A stretch of DNA of 64,000 nt from Oscillospiraceae bacterium (GTDB lineage: Bacteria; Bacillota; Clostridia; Oscillospirales; Ruminococcaceae). This document shows, piece by piece, positions 27,170 through 37,066 of the stretch (the stretch's first letter is position 1; the number at the start of each line of letters is the position of its first letter). The notes beneath the pieces are model-generated. The model searched no databases. It was not told the DNA's origin and saw only the letters and a program-made list of their open reading frames with translations. The DNA lies in assembly GCA_015067175.1 (NCBI GenBank), contig SVMX01000003.1, forward strand, positions 156,457 through 220,456. The letters are read 5' to 3'. The translations under genes and the position numbers were made by a program.

Positions 27170-28714
27170 GTGGCAGTTTCAATGAACGCCGGTTTCATGC
27201 GAAGTGATTACATGATATCCGACGCTGCACTGCCGATGCGAATGGATGAGCTTGAGCAGCTCGAACAGGCGTCAGAGTTCTCTTCGATACTCGGGGAGAT
27301 GGGCAAGGTCACTGCAAATGAGGCTGTACCCGTTGATGCCGATACCGCAAAGCTCGCTAATACGGTCGTAATGCAAGAGCAACCGTCGGATAATGCTTCC
27401 GCGCTTAGCAAGGAAGATCTTAAAGAGCTTGCAATGGCGGTGGTTCGCGGCGAGATGAAGCTTGACGAGATCCCTGAGGAGTACGTTACCGACGTGCTGG
27501 TGATGGTTATCGCAATGATGCTGCTTGGTATTCCCGAGGACGAGATACCCGCTTTGGAGGAAGCGTCTGAAGATACTGAGGCGGTTGAGCCTGTAAGGCT
27601 TGATATCGCGACAGCAGAAGCTTTTATCAACGTAGTCCGCGAGAACGACGAAGCACAGGTCACCTTAGATATCATTAAGACTATCCAAGGTCAGACAGAG
27701 CAGCTTGATATTCCGCAGGAGATGAAGCAGGCGCTGACAAAGCAAATTCAGACCGTTATCTACACGATGAACGAGCACGCAGCACAGGCGGCAACACCTG
27801 AATCAGCCGATGTTAATGCCGATATCAGTGATATCGACGCGGCAGAGCTTCCTGCAGGTGTTGAGGCTATCGAAGCTGTAACAGAGCAGGCTGTAACGAA
27901 TAATTCTTCGGCGCAGCAACAGCAGATGTCGCAGCAGGATACAGCACAGGCGGCACAGCGTTCCACACAGACGGCGCGCACAGCGGATACTGCAAAGCTT
28001 GACGAGGAATTTGAGCAGCTGAGAAAGGCAATGACCGATTTTACTGTGAAAAAGACCGAGCATGAGCAGCAAAACAATGCAGTGCAGACCAATGTTGTAG
28101 AGAACACATCAAAGAGCAGGCTGGTTTCTAAGTCCGATGAGCTTATGATGCTGAAAAATGCAGCTAAGCCTACAGTGAACGATGTTAGCGTTAAAACCGC
28201 AGTGAATGAAGCAAACGCAGAGCCTACAGGTGAAGCAATTCTTCCCCAGACTGTATCAGAGCAGCTTCCCGCAGTGTTCACAAGACCCGACGGCACCGAG
28301 ATATCGGTTAAGCCTGAGGAGGTAGTTCGTCAGGTGGCAACAAGCATTATCGAGCAGACGACAGTATCGGCAGAGGGCGACACCGAATACAGTGTTACGC
28401 TTAATCCCGAGGATCTCGGAAGCATCACGGTAAAGCTTACAAAGACAATCGAAGGCTCGCTTTCAGTAAGCATTATGGCAGATAACGCAAAGACTCAGCG
28501 TCTTATCGAGCAGAACAGCGCGGCTATCCAGCAGGGACTTCGCGAAAACGGCATTGAGCTTGAAAGCTGGCAGACCGTAAATGAGTCGCAGCAGGAAAAC
28601 AGAGCTGAAGACTACAACGGCAGCAGCAAAAATCCCTACTATCACGCAGAGGAAGATACCGAAAGCGCAGATGAGGGCGACAACAGCTTTGCAGAGCTGA
28701 TATCGGCGATGTAA
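27170..28714 (+). CDS. fliK: Flagellar hook-length control protein FliK (GTG start)
   Basis: C-terminal YSVTLNPEDLGSITVKLTKTIEGSLSVSIMADNAKTQRLIEQNSAAIQQGLRENGIEL. Confidence 0.9.
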   Translation: MAVSMNAGFMRSDYMISDAALPMRMDELEQLEQASEFSSILGEMGKVTANEAVPVDADTAKLANTVVMQEQPSDNASALSKEDLKELAMAVVRGEMKLDEIPEEYVTDVLVMVIAMMLLGIPEDEIPALEEASEDTEAVEPVRLDIATAEAFINVVRENDEAQVTLDIIKTIQGQTEQLDIPQEMKQALTKQIQTVIYTMNEHAAQAATPESADVNADISDIDAAELPAGVEAIEAVTEQAVTNNSSAQQQQMSQQDTAQAAQRSTQTARTADTAKLDEEFEQLRKAMTDFTVKKTEHEQQNNAVQTNVVENTSKSRLVSKSDELMMLKNAAKPTVNDVSVKTAVNEANAEPTGEAILPQTVSEQLPAVFTRPDGTEISVKPEEVVRQVATSIIEQTTVSAEGDTEYSVTLNPEDLGSITVKLTKTIEGSLSVSIMADNAKTQRLIEQNSAAIQQGLRENGIELESWQTVNESQQENRAEDYNGSSKNPYYHAEEDTESADEGDNSFAELISAM

Positions 28715-28744
28715 GCTGAAAAAATCTTACGAAAGGAGAAAGAC

Positions 28745-29557
28745 ATGGCAGATACCACTATTTTAAGCACGCTCACGAGCTATGAGCAGATTCAGGCTAA
28801 TCACGAGAGATATGCGGATAAGTTTTCCGATGCAAATTCGGAGATAGTTAATTCCGAAACGTTTCTTAGCCTTCTTGTTGCGGAAATGACAAATCAGGAT
28901 CCTCTGGAGCCTACTTCAAACACCGAGTTCGTTACTCAGATGGCACAGTTCACACAGCTTCAGTATTCGCAGGACTCCAGTACATACGCAAAGGCTAACT
29001 ATGCGGCTTCTCTTGTTGGCAAGACTGTTACCGCTGTCAAGATGGACGGCGCAGAGCAGGTTACAAAGACAGGCGTTGTTGAGAATGTTACCAAGAGCGG
29101 CGACACCTACATCGTTAAGGTCGACGGAGTTTCATTTGATATCTCCAAGATAACCGCAGTTTCCGAAACAGCGTCCAAGGACACAGGTACAAGCACTGAC
29201 ACTGTTATATCTACAGGCTCGGCACTGGGCGACCAGATTTCCAGAGCTTCGATGATGATCGGTCTTAATGCTACCGTACAGGCGCAGACAAGCAGCGGAA
29301 AGGTCGTTGATGCGGGCACTATCAACGCTATTCAGATCAAGAACGGCGAGATCCACGTTGTTATCAACGATATTTCCTACAAGCTCACCGATGTTGTTGA
29401 GGTTGCATACCCTGATTACAACGTTCCCTCTGTAGAGGATACGCAGAGCGGCGAGAACACAGCTACAGCACCCGAGCAGCCCGAAGAGGTAAAGGAAGAG
29501 CTGGCAGCAGATGAAACTATAGGCACGGATATCGAGGATATCGAAGATCCGATTTGA
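28745..29557 (+). CDS. flgD: Flagellar hook assembly protein FlgD
   Basis: ETFLSLLVAEMTNQDPLEPTSNTEFVTQMAQFTQLQ. Confidence 0.95.
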   Translation: MADTTILSTLTSYEQIQANHERYADKFSDANSEIVNSETFLSLLVAEMTNQDPLEPTSNTEFVTQMAQFTQLQYSQDSSTYAKANYAASLVGKTVTAVKMDGAEQVTKTGVVENVTKSGDTYIVKVDGVSFDISKITAVSETASKDTGTSTDTVISTGSALGDQISRASMMIGLNATVQAQTSSGKVVDAGTINAIQIKNGEIHVVINDISYKLTDVVEVAYPDYNVPSVEDTQSGENTATAPEQPEEVKEELAADETIGTDIEDIEDPI

Positions 29558-29583
29558 CAGTATAAGCATGGAGGCTTGATTTT

Positions 29584-30000
29584 ATGCTGATAAGCGAATA
29601 CTTAGCGCTTCGCAATCAGATCAGCGTTACCACGGGAACAACGGTTTCCCCGGGCATTCAAACAGCTTCGACGGAGCAGGCTTCGCAGGAAGGCTCGTTT
29701 GCGGCGGCTTTGCAGGAAAAGCTTGCAGAAAAGCAGCAGACAGGCGGCGTGGAGTTTTCAAGACACGCAATTCAGAGGCTGGAACAGAGAAGCATCGACA
29801 TTGCCGAGGGCGACACTCTTGAAAGACTTAATAGGGGCGTAGAGATCGCGGCTGATAAGGGAAGCAATGAAACACTTGTCCTTGTGGATCAAACAGCATT
29901 TGTTGTAAGCGTTAAGAACAACAAGGTAATCACAACTCTCTCAAACGAAGATCTGAGAGGAAACATTTTTACAAACATAGATTCCACCGTTATAATATGA
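29584..30000 (+). CDS. Flagellar operon protein (TIGR02530-like)
   Basis: FSRHAIQRLEQRSIDI...KGSNETLVLVDQTAFVVSVKNNKVITTL, located between flgD and flgE. Confidence 0.88.
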   Translation: MLISEYLALRNQISVTTGTTVSPGIQTASTEQASQEGSFAAALQEKLAEKQQTGGVEFSRHAIQRLEQRSIDIAEGDTLERLNRGVEIAADKGSNETLVLVDQTAFVVSVKNNKVITTLSNEDLRGNIFTNIDSTVII

Positions 30001-30090
30001 ACGGACCTTGACAGGAATTCATGCCGATGCTGCGACTGAGCAAAGGCGAACGATGGATCTTGTTACTAAACATAATATGGAGGTCACAAA

Positions 30091-32064
30091 ATGGTAAAAT
30101 CACTTTATTCGGGCGTTACAGGTCTTAAAACACACCAGCAGAAGATGGACGTTATCGGTAACAATATCGCAAACGTAAATACAACAGGTTTCAAGACCAG
30201 CGTTGTAACTTTCTCCGACGTATATTATCAGACAAAGAAGACCGCAAGCGGCACTACCGCTACACTTGGCGGTACTAACCCCAGACAGGTCGGCTACGGC
30301 GTTCAGATGAACACTACCACTCCCAACATGACACAGTCGGGCTTCACTTTCTCCGACAGCATCTATGATATGGCTATCGACGGCGAGGGCTTCTTCCAGC
30401 TGATGGACGGCGCAGGTAACGTGTTCTATTCCAGAGCAGGTATCTTCAACGTTGACGAAATGGGCTACCTCGTTGACGCAAACGGTTATCACGTTCTGGG
30501 CGTTTCGGGCGACTCCACAAGCCAGCCCGGCAGCTCTGAGATAATCAGAATCACAATCCCCGAGACCGAGGCAAAGTGCTCCTCTGCAACAAAGCTTGTA
30601 AACGGAACAAATGTTACTATTTCCGTTTCCGCTCCCTCCGACAACACCGATATGTCGGTTACATTTACCAACGCACAGTACCCCTACGCTACATATGCAA
30701 ACGGAATCCTCAATATCTTCTTTGATATGTCCAAGCAGTACAACTCCGACGTTGAGTTTGAAACTGCTATCCAGTCTGCTATCGCAGCTGGCGGTGTTAC
30801 ACTTCCCGATGATGTTGAGCTGAAGTTCGAGTTTGAGACCATTCCCGATGATCCCGATGCAAAGATCGCAAGCAACACTATCGAGGCTTGGAACTATGCG
30901 ACCACATCTGCTTCGGGCGAGGGCTACTGGGAATACACCTACACAGCAAAGGACGGCTCTACTGAGATCAAGAACGCTCAGCTTGCATTCGATACCGATG
31001 ATCTTGCTCAGAACGGTAAAAAAGTGACTATCGCGTGGAGCGCTACCAATAAGGATACAACCGTTGCAGGCCCTACTGTCGGAACTGACGGCGCGATCAC
31101 AGGCGACTGGACCATCACACTCTGCCCCAACTCCACATCTTCCGAGATAAACTCTGCTATTGATAAATACATTGAGGCACAGGAGCTTGCAGGCAAGACT
31201 GTTCCCTCTCTGAAGTGCACAAAGTTTATCATGCCCTCTGAGGACAATAACAGAAGCGCTGCTATCACAGCTATGACAGCAGCGACTCAAAACCCCATTA
31301 CACTTGAGGGTACAGAGGAAGGCTCTCTCGGCGTAAGCATTACAGCTACAGAGGCAGGCGAGTATGCAAACAACTACAAGATCGTATTTGCTTATTCCGC
31401 AAGCTATGAGAATACAAAGGCTGTTTGGGACGAGAACACTCTTACCATCACAGTATGCAACGACACAACACTTGACCAGATCAACGCGATGGTTGAAAAG
31501 GCTGCAAACGGCGACGCAAAGAAGCTGCTTGAGATCACAGGTATGACCGAGCTTAACGATATGAACGCTGCTGCAAGAGAGGCTCTCTTCGGCGGTAATC
31601 CCTCGCTCTCTCTCGGCGGAGGCGCAGACAGCTTCTACACAGAGGTTGCTAAGTATCTGACAACATTCGGTTTAACAGATGGCCGCAAGGGTGCTGAGCA
31701 GAGCTATAAGGATCTTGAGAACGTTACCGTTCAGAATGACGGTACCATCATCGGTCTGCATAGTGTTCATGGCTATCTGACTCTCGGCAGAATCGACATC
31801 GCAACATTCGATAACCCCAATGGTCTTGATCAGGTGGGCGGCACAATGTTCGCTGAAACAGTTGCTTCCGGTGCGGCAAAGGTAGAGCCTGCCGGCTCAA
31901 ACGGCGCAGGCGAGGTAGTTTCCGGTGCGTTGGAAATGTCCAACGTTGACCTTTCTCAGGAGTTCACAGACATGATCACCACACAGAGAGGCTATCAGGC
32001 AAACTCCAGAGTTATCACGACATCTGATACAATGCTTGAAGAGCTGCTCAGCCTCAAGAGATAA
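30091..32064 (+). CDS. flgE: Flagellar hook protein FlgE (large form)
   Basis: MVKSLYSGVTGLKTHQQKMDVIGNNIANVNTTGFK; C-terminal VDLSQEFTDMITTQRGYQANSRVITTSDTMLEELLSLKR. Confidence 0.96.
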   Translation: MVKSLYSGVTGLKTHQQKMDVIGNNIANVNTTGFKTSVVTFSDVYYQTKKTASGTTATLGGTNPRQVGYGVQMNTTTPNMTQSGFTFSDSIYDMAIDGEGFFQLMDGAGNVFYSRAGIFNVDEMGYLVDANGYHVLGVSGDSTSQPGSSEIIRITIPETEAKCSSATKLVNGTNVTISVSAPSDNTDMSVTFTNAQYPYATYANGILNIFFDMSKQYNSDVEFETAIQSAIAAGGVTLPDDVELKFEFETIPDDPDAKIASNTIEAWNYATTSASGEGYWEYTYTAKDGSTEIKNAQLAFDTDDLAQNGKKVTIAWSATNKDTTVAGPTVGTDGAITGDWTITLCPNSTSSEINSAIDKYIEAQELAGKTVPSLKCTKFIMPSEDNNRSAAITAMTAATQNPITLEGTEEGSLGVSITATEAGEYANNYKIVFAYSASYENTKAVWDENTLTITVCNDTTLDQINAMVEKAANGDAKKLLEITGMTELNDMNAAAREALFGGNPSLSLGGGADSFYTEVAKYLTTFGLTDGRKGAEQSYKDLENVTVQNDGTIIGLHSVHGYLTLGRIDIATFDNPNGLDQVGGTMFAETVASGAAKVEPAGSNGAGEVVSGALEMSNVDLSQEFTDMITTQRGYQANSRVITTSDTMLEELLSLKR

Positions 32065-32130
32065 CATTTTTGACTGATTAACGGTAGCCCCCGTCTTGCG
32101 GGGCGGGGGCTTAGCTGTTGAGGTAATATT

Positions 32131-32358
32131 ATGATTTTTTTAACAAAGCTTGACGGTAAGGAGTTTCTGCTAAATGAGCAGCTTATTGAAACCGTCACCG
32201 AAACTCCCGATACAGTTATCGTGCTGTCGAACGGGCATAGCTGCATCGTACGCGAGAGCATGAGGGAGATACAAACCAAAATTCTCGAATACAACAGGAA
32301 TCAGCGCCGCCGTGTGCTCAGACACAGAGCCGCAGCAGACGATGAGCCTTTAACATAA
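32131..32358 (+). CDS. flbD: FlbD/SwrD family flagellar protein
   Basis: MIFLTKLDGKEFLLNEQLIETVTETPDTVIVLSNGHSCIVRES. Confidence 0.92.
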   Translation: MIFLTKLDGKEFLLNEQLIETVTETPDTVIVLSNGHSCIVRESMREIQTKILEYNRNQRRRVLRHRAAADDEPLT

Positions 32359-32434
32359 TCCACGGACAAGCCGAGGCTTTCCGAAATATAAATGACAGCA
32401 ATAATCTCAATTACAGAAAAGCGAGGGATTTATT

Positions 32435-33208
32435 TTGAATATTTCACTTATCATAGGCTGGGTACTTTCATTCGGTCTGGTTGTTTTCGGTATCTTTGAC
32501 GGTGGTCAGATCATGTGGTTCGTCGAGGTAGCTTCTTTGGCTATCACAGTCGGCGGTACTATCGGCTGTCTTGTAGCATCATTCCCCATGTCGTATCTTG
32601 CGGGCGTGCCCAAGAAGTTCGGTATGGCGCTGTTCCCCAAGAAGTACAAGCCCGAAAAGTATATCGATGACATCGTTGAGTATGCAAAGATCGCAAGAGG
32701 ACGCGGTCTGCTTGCACTCGAAGAAAGTGCAAACGGCTGTCAGGATCAGTTTATGAAGTCTGCGCTCATGCTCATTGTTGACGCGAATGACGCTGAAAAG
32801 GTGCGCGGTATGCTTGATGACGCTATCAGCTTCATGGTTGAGCGTCATGAAAACGGACGTGCGTTCTTTGAAAAGGGCGTAGGTATCTTTCCCGCGTTTG
32901 GTATGCTGGGTACTCTGGTAGGTCTTGTAAACATGCTGAATACAATGGATACAAACCCTGACGGTCTTGCGAGCGGTATGGCTACTGCGCTTATCACGAC
33001 TTTCTACGGCTCGCTGTTTGCGAACGTACTTTTCGCGCCTCTTGCGGCTGCGTTGAAAAACACACATGAGGACGAGCTTCTCTGTATGCAGATAATTGAG
33101 GAGGGCGTACTTGCTATCGCTGCAGGTTCAAACCCCAGATATATCCAGGAAAAGCTTGAATTTATGCTTCCCAAGAGCAAAAAGAAGTCTGATTCTGCGG
33201 GTGCATAA
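32435..33208 (+). CDS. motA: Flagellar motor stator protein MotA (TTG start)
   Basis: FEKGVGIFPAFGMLGTLVGLVNML; TM layout; followed by motB. Confidence 0.95.
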   Translation: MNISLIIGWVLSFGLVVFGIFDGGQIMWFVEVASLAITVGGTIGCLVASFPMSYLAGVPKKFGMALFPKKYKPEKYIDDIVEYAKIARGRGLLALEESANGCQDQFMKSALMLIVDANDAEKVRGMLDDAISFMVERHENGRAFFEKGVGIFPAFGMLGTLVGLVNMLNTMDTNPDGLASGMATALITTFYGSLFANVLFAPLAAALKNTHEDELLCMQIIEEGVLAIAAGSNPRYIQEKLEFMLPKSKKKSDSAGA

Positions 33209-33247
33209 GGTTTTTTAAAAAAAAATTAAAAAAATATCACAAAACAT

Positions 33248-33276
33248 TTGCAAAATGAGCAATTATGTGGTACAAT
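33248..33276 (+). promoter_or_regulatory. Putative internal promoter upstream of motB
   Basis: TTGCAA - 17 bp - TACAAT in a 124-bp AT-rich motA-motB gap. Confidence 0.55.
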
Positions 33277-33332
33277 AATATAATGGGTGAAATATAAATC
33301 GACCCATTTACGGAAAAAGGGGGGGTTGCGTT

Positions 33333-34337
33333 ATGGCTAAGTTGCAGAAAAAGCCGCAGGAAAACCATGATAACGACTGGCTGAATACATACGCCGACAT
33401 GGTTACGCTGCTGCTTACGTTCTTCGTTATGCTGTACGCATCTTCAAGTATTGATGAACAGAAATGGCAATACATATATCAGGCATTCCAGTCCCGCGGT
33501 AAATATCTCAACGAATATGTAGATCAGCCCGAACATACCAAAGATGAGGGCAACTACATAAAAGACGAGGAGCCGACAAGCAATGCAGGCTCGGGTGAGC
33601 TGCCGCAGAGCTTCGATCAGCTTTATGTTTACCTTTCCGAATATGTTGAGGACCAGAAGCTTTCCGAATCCATGTCGGTATCCAAGGATTCCGCGCATAT
33701 TTTTATACGCTTTGACAGCAGCGTCTTCTTTGACGGCAACAGCGCAGTGCTGAAGCGCGAGGGTCAGGAGCTGATAAACGGTATACTTCCGGGGCTTAAG
33801 GCTGTAAAATCGTCCATTCAGAATATCACTGTCAGCGGTCATACCGCAGTGGGAATTTCCGATGTGAACGATTGGGACCTTTCCTCTGACCGTGCGGTAA
33901 GCGTTGTTAAGTATATGGATTTCAAGGCAGCTCTTGACAGCAAGCAGTTCAGAACAAAGGGTGCAGGTCCTTATGAGCCTGTTGCAGAGAATGATTCAGA
34001 GGAAAACAGAGCTAAGAATCGCCGCGTTGAGCTGGTGATCCTGCGTAACGACCTCGATCTCACCGATCCGCAGGTTATTCAGGATATTCTGAAGTACGAT
34101 TACAACCTGTTCTCCGACCAGATAGACCCGAACGCTCCCGATACGGACGAGGGCAAGCTTCCCAACGATTCCGCACAGGGCATCATCAACTCCATTGAGA
34201 GTCTGTTCCCGAGCGGCAGCACGGTCAGCACGTCCGATGGTGTTACAGGTCCGTTTATCTATGACGAATTTGAAAACTTTATAAAGAGCGAGGAGAGTTC
34301 CGACGCGGCAGCGTCTGACAGCTCCGCCGCAGAGTAA
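33333..34337 (+). CDS. motB: Flagellar motor stator protein MotB (OmpA-like domain)
   Basis: DWLNTYADMVTLLLTFFVMLYASS; NITVSGHTAV...SSDRAVSVVKYM; NRRVELVI. Confidence 0.94.
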   Translation: MAKLQKKPQENHDNDWLNTYADMVTLLLTFFVMLYASSSIDEQKWQYIYQAFQSRGKYLNEYVDQPEHTKDEGNYIKDEEPTSNAGSGELPQSFDQLYVYLSEYVEDQKLSESMSVSKDSAHIFIRFDSSVFFDGNSAVLKREGQELINGILPGLKAVKSSIQNITVSGHTAVGISDVNDWDLSSDRAVSVVKYMDFKAALDSKQFRTKGAGPYEPVAENDSEENRAKNRRVELVILRNDLDLTDPQVIQDILKYDYNLFSDQIDPNAPDTDEGKLPNDSAQGIINSIESLFPSGSTVSTSDGVTGPFIYDEFENFIKSEESSDAAASDSSAAE

Positions 34338-34375
34338 TAAGCCAATATAATTAATTTTCCGAGGGGGGGATTTCG

Positions 34376-35365
34376 ATGGCTGACGTCCTGACGCAGGCGC
34401 AAATTGACGAAATGCTGCGAAATGTTGCATCGGGTGCTGCTCCTTTGGTTGCGCAGAAGGAAGAGGAAAAGGTCAAAGAATATGACTTCCGTGCTCCTAA
34501 AAAGTTCACCAAAGAGCAGATCAAGGTGCTTGACAGCATTTTCGAGAACTATTCGCGTCTGATGTCCTCATATCTCACCGGTCTGCTTCGATTGTACTGC
34601 CGTGTTTCACTGGTAAACATCGAGGAACAGCGCTACAGCGAGTTTAACAATGCGCTGCCCGACTATGTAATGATGGGTATGGTCGATATGGGCATCGTAA
34701 ACGATGAGGTCAGTGAAACAAACGTCATTGTTCAGGTGTCAAATGCGATAACCTATACCATGATAGACCGTCTGCTCGGCGGTAAGGGCGAATACAGAGA
34801 TGTAAACCGCGACTTTACCGAGATCGAGATCACGATCATGAATGATGTTATGAGCTCCATCGCTCAGCTTTTGCAGGAGCCTTGGTCGATGCATATTGAG
34901 CTTAATCCTAAGCTTATCGGCATCGAAACGAACTCCAGAGTGGTGCAGACCATCGGTCATGAGGATACCGTAATCATCGTAGCCCTTGAGGTTGAGATAA
35001 ACGGTGTCAAGTCTATTATTTCTGTATGTATCCCCGCGATAAATCTTGATGAGATCATGGGCAAGTTCATTCCGAGATATACCTCATCAAGACGACGCAC
35101 CGACGCAACGCGTGAGGCAGAGCGCCGCGACAGCATAATGACAGGTATCAGCAGCACCGATCTTAACATCACAGCGGTGCTTGAGGAGATAAACCTTGAT
35201 CTTTATGAGGTGCTCACACTTCAGGTGAACGACGTAATACCGCTTGGCAAGAGCATTAATTCAAATGTTGTTGTCAAGGTCGGCGGAAAGCCGTGGTGCG
35301 ATGGTAAGATGGGTACCTATAATAATAAAAAGGCTATTATGATTGATAATTTTATTCAGAATTGA
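34376..35365 (+). CDS. fliM: Flagellar motor switch protein FliM
   Basis: VLTQAQIDEML; LLGGKGEYRDVNRDFTEIEITIM. Confidence 0.96.
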   Translation: MADVLTQAQIDEMLRNVASGAAPLVAQKEEEKVKEYDFRAPKKFTKEQIKVLDSIFENYSRLMSSYLTGLLRLYCRVSLVNIEEQRYSEFNNALPDYVMMGMVDMGIVNDEVSETNVIVQVSNAITYTMIDRLLGGKGEYRDVNRDFTEIEITIMNDVMSSIAQLLQEPWSMHIELNPKLIGIETNSRVVQTIGHEDTVIIVALEVEINGVKSIISVCIPAINLDEIMGKFIPRYTSSRRRTDATREAERRDSIMTGISSTDLNITAVLEEINLDLYEVLTLQVNDVIPLGKSINSNVVVKVGGKPWCDGKMGTYNNKKAIMIDNFIQN

Positions 35366-35378
35366 GGTATGAAAACTG

Positions 35379-36557
35379 ATGGCTAACGAATTGGATACAA
35401 ACCTTGAGTTCAGCTCCTATGAGATAGACGCAGTCGGCGAAATACTGAATATCAGTATGGGCTCTGCGGCTACCGCAGTTTCAGAGCTGTTAAACGCAAA
35501 GGTTTGGATTACCACTCCGGAGGTAAGCGTTATCAAGGTTGAGGAGTTGAATTACACTCGTCTTGAGCCTGCTATCTGTGTTAAGATCGTTTACGTTGCC
35601 GGAATCAACGGTGTAAACATGATGGTGCTGAAGCAGGATGACGTTCAGCTCATTCTTAATCAGCTCATGGGAAATCCGCTGGTTATCTCGCCTGACTTTG
35701 AGTTCGATGAGCTCAATATCAGCGCAGTTTCTGAGGTTATGAACCAGATGATGGGCGCTTCGGCAACTGCACTTTCCGACCTGCTCGGAACTTCTGTTGA
35801 TATTTCCACACCTACTCCTTACATAATCGAGGAAACGAATTTCTGCGAGCTTTCCGAGATGGATCCTGCAGACACCGTTGTTTGTGTAAACTTCACGCTT
35901 AATGTTGACGGCGTAATGAACAGTGAGTTTATGTCGGTGCTCTCCGTTGATCTTGCAAAGACGCTTTCAAGCAAGATGATGAACAGCTTCCAGTCAGAGG
36001 AAGAGGAGCCTGCTCCCGAGGCACCTGCTCCCGCAGCCCCCGCACCTGCTCCTGCAGCAGCTCCCGCGGCCGCACCTCAGGCACCGATGCAAGCTCCGAT
36101 GGCTCCTATGCCAATGCAGCAGCCTATGTATCAAGCACCGCCTCAGCAGGCAGCTTACCCCGCTCAGGGCTATGGCTACCCGCCTCAGTATGCGGCATAC
36201 GGCGCATATCCGCCGCCTGTACCGCCTGTTAATATTCAGAACGCACAGCTTCACCAGTTCGATAACATTGATTTCGGACTGCAGACAGACCAGCAGGACA
36301 ACCTTAAGCTGCTGATGGGCGTTCCGCTTGAAATATCCGTTGAGATCGGTACTGCAAAGCGCAAGGTCAAGGATATTTTGGATTTCACACAGGGCACTAT
36401 CATCGAGCTGGAGCGTCAGGCAGGCGCACCCGTTGATGTAGTTGTAAACGGCAATCTTATCGCACGCGGAGACGTTGTTGTTATCGACGATAACTTCGCA
36501 GTAAGAATTACTGAGATCGTGAAATCAAAGTTCATGGACAGTCTTGGTAAAGAATAA
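35379..36557 (+). CDS. fliY: Flagellar motor switch phosphatase FliY/FliN (CheC-like plus SpoA domains)
   Basis: Two CheC-like motifs, then P/A/Y-rich linker, then LLMGVPLEISVEIGTAKRKVKDILDFTQGTIIELERQAGAPVDV. Confidence 0.94.
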   Translation: MANELDTNLEFSSYEIDAVGEILNISMGSAATAVSELLNAKVWITTPEVSVIKVEELNYTRLEPAICVKIVYVAGINGVNMMVLKQDDVQLILNQLMGNPLVISPDFEFDELNISAVSEVMNQMMGASATALSDLLGTSVDISTPTPYIIEETNFCELSEMDPADTVVCVNFTLNVDGVMNSEFMSVLSVDLAKTLSSKMMNSFQSEEEEPAPEAPAPAAPAPAPAAAPAAAPQAPMQAPMAPMPMQQPMYQAPPQQAAYPAQGYGYPPQYAAYGAYPPPVPPVNIQNAQLHQFDNIDFGLQTDQQDNLKLLMGVPLEISVEIGTAKRKVKDILDFTQGTIIELERQAGAPVDVVVNGNLIARGDVVVIDDNFAVRITEIVKSKFMDSLGKE

Positions 36558-36593
36558 AATTAATCATATCAATACATTCAAGGAGATACAGTA

Positions 36594-36956
36594 ATGGACA
36601 AGAAAATCTTATTAGTTGACGACGCTGCTTTCATGAGAATGCTGATTAAGGATACCCTCACAAAGAATGGTTACACAAACATTCTTGAGGCTGCTGACGG
36701 CGCTATCGCGTGCGAGGTTTACGGTGCTGAGAAGCCCGACCTCGTTATTATGGATATCACAATGCCCAATAAGACAGGTATTGAGGCACTCAAGGACATC
36801 AAGGGAACCGATCCTATGGCTAAGGTAGTAATGTGCTCCGCTATGGGTCAGGAAGCAATGGTAGTTGAAGCTATCAAGCTTGGTGCGCTCGACTTTATCG
36901 TTAAGCCCTTCAAGCCCGACAGAATCCTTCAGACCGTAAAGAAAGTCCTCGGCTAA
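36594..36956 (+). CDS. cheY: Chemotaxis response regulator CheY
   Basis: KKILLVDDAAFMRMLIKDTL...VIMDITMPNKTGIEALK...VMCSAMGQ...FIVKPFKP. Confidence 0.95.
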   Translation: MDKKILLVDDAAFMRMLIKDTLTKNGYTNILEAADGAIACEVYGAEKPDLVIMDITMPNKTGIEALKDIKGTDPMAKVVMCSAMGQEAMVVEAIKLGALDFIVKPFKPDRILQTVKKVLG

Positions 36957-36970
36957 TTCCGTAAATACAA

Positions 36971-37007
36971 CCAAGGCGGGGACGTATTATCCCGCCTTTT
37001 GGTTTTT
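36971..37007 (+). terminator. Terminator-like hairpin inside the flagellar operon (cheY-fliO gap)
   Basis: aaggcggg...cccgcctt followed by ttggttttt. Confidence 0.55.
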
Positions 37008-37066
37008 CGCGGGAGGAAGTTTTAACCGTATTTTGTTTTTTACTCACCGCGAAAGGAGGGAGCGTT

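Noticed and set aside
30100-31290. 396-aa minus-strand ORF antisense to flgE
   Set aside because: Shadow ORF; Cys/Leu-rich translation without motifs
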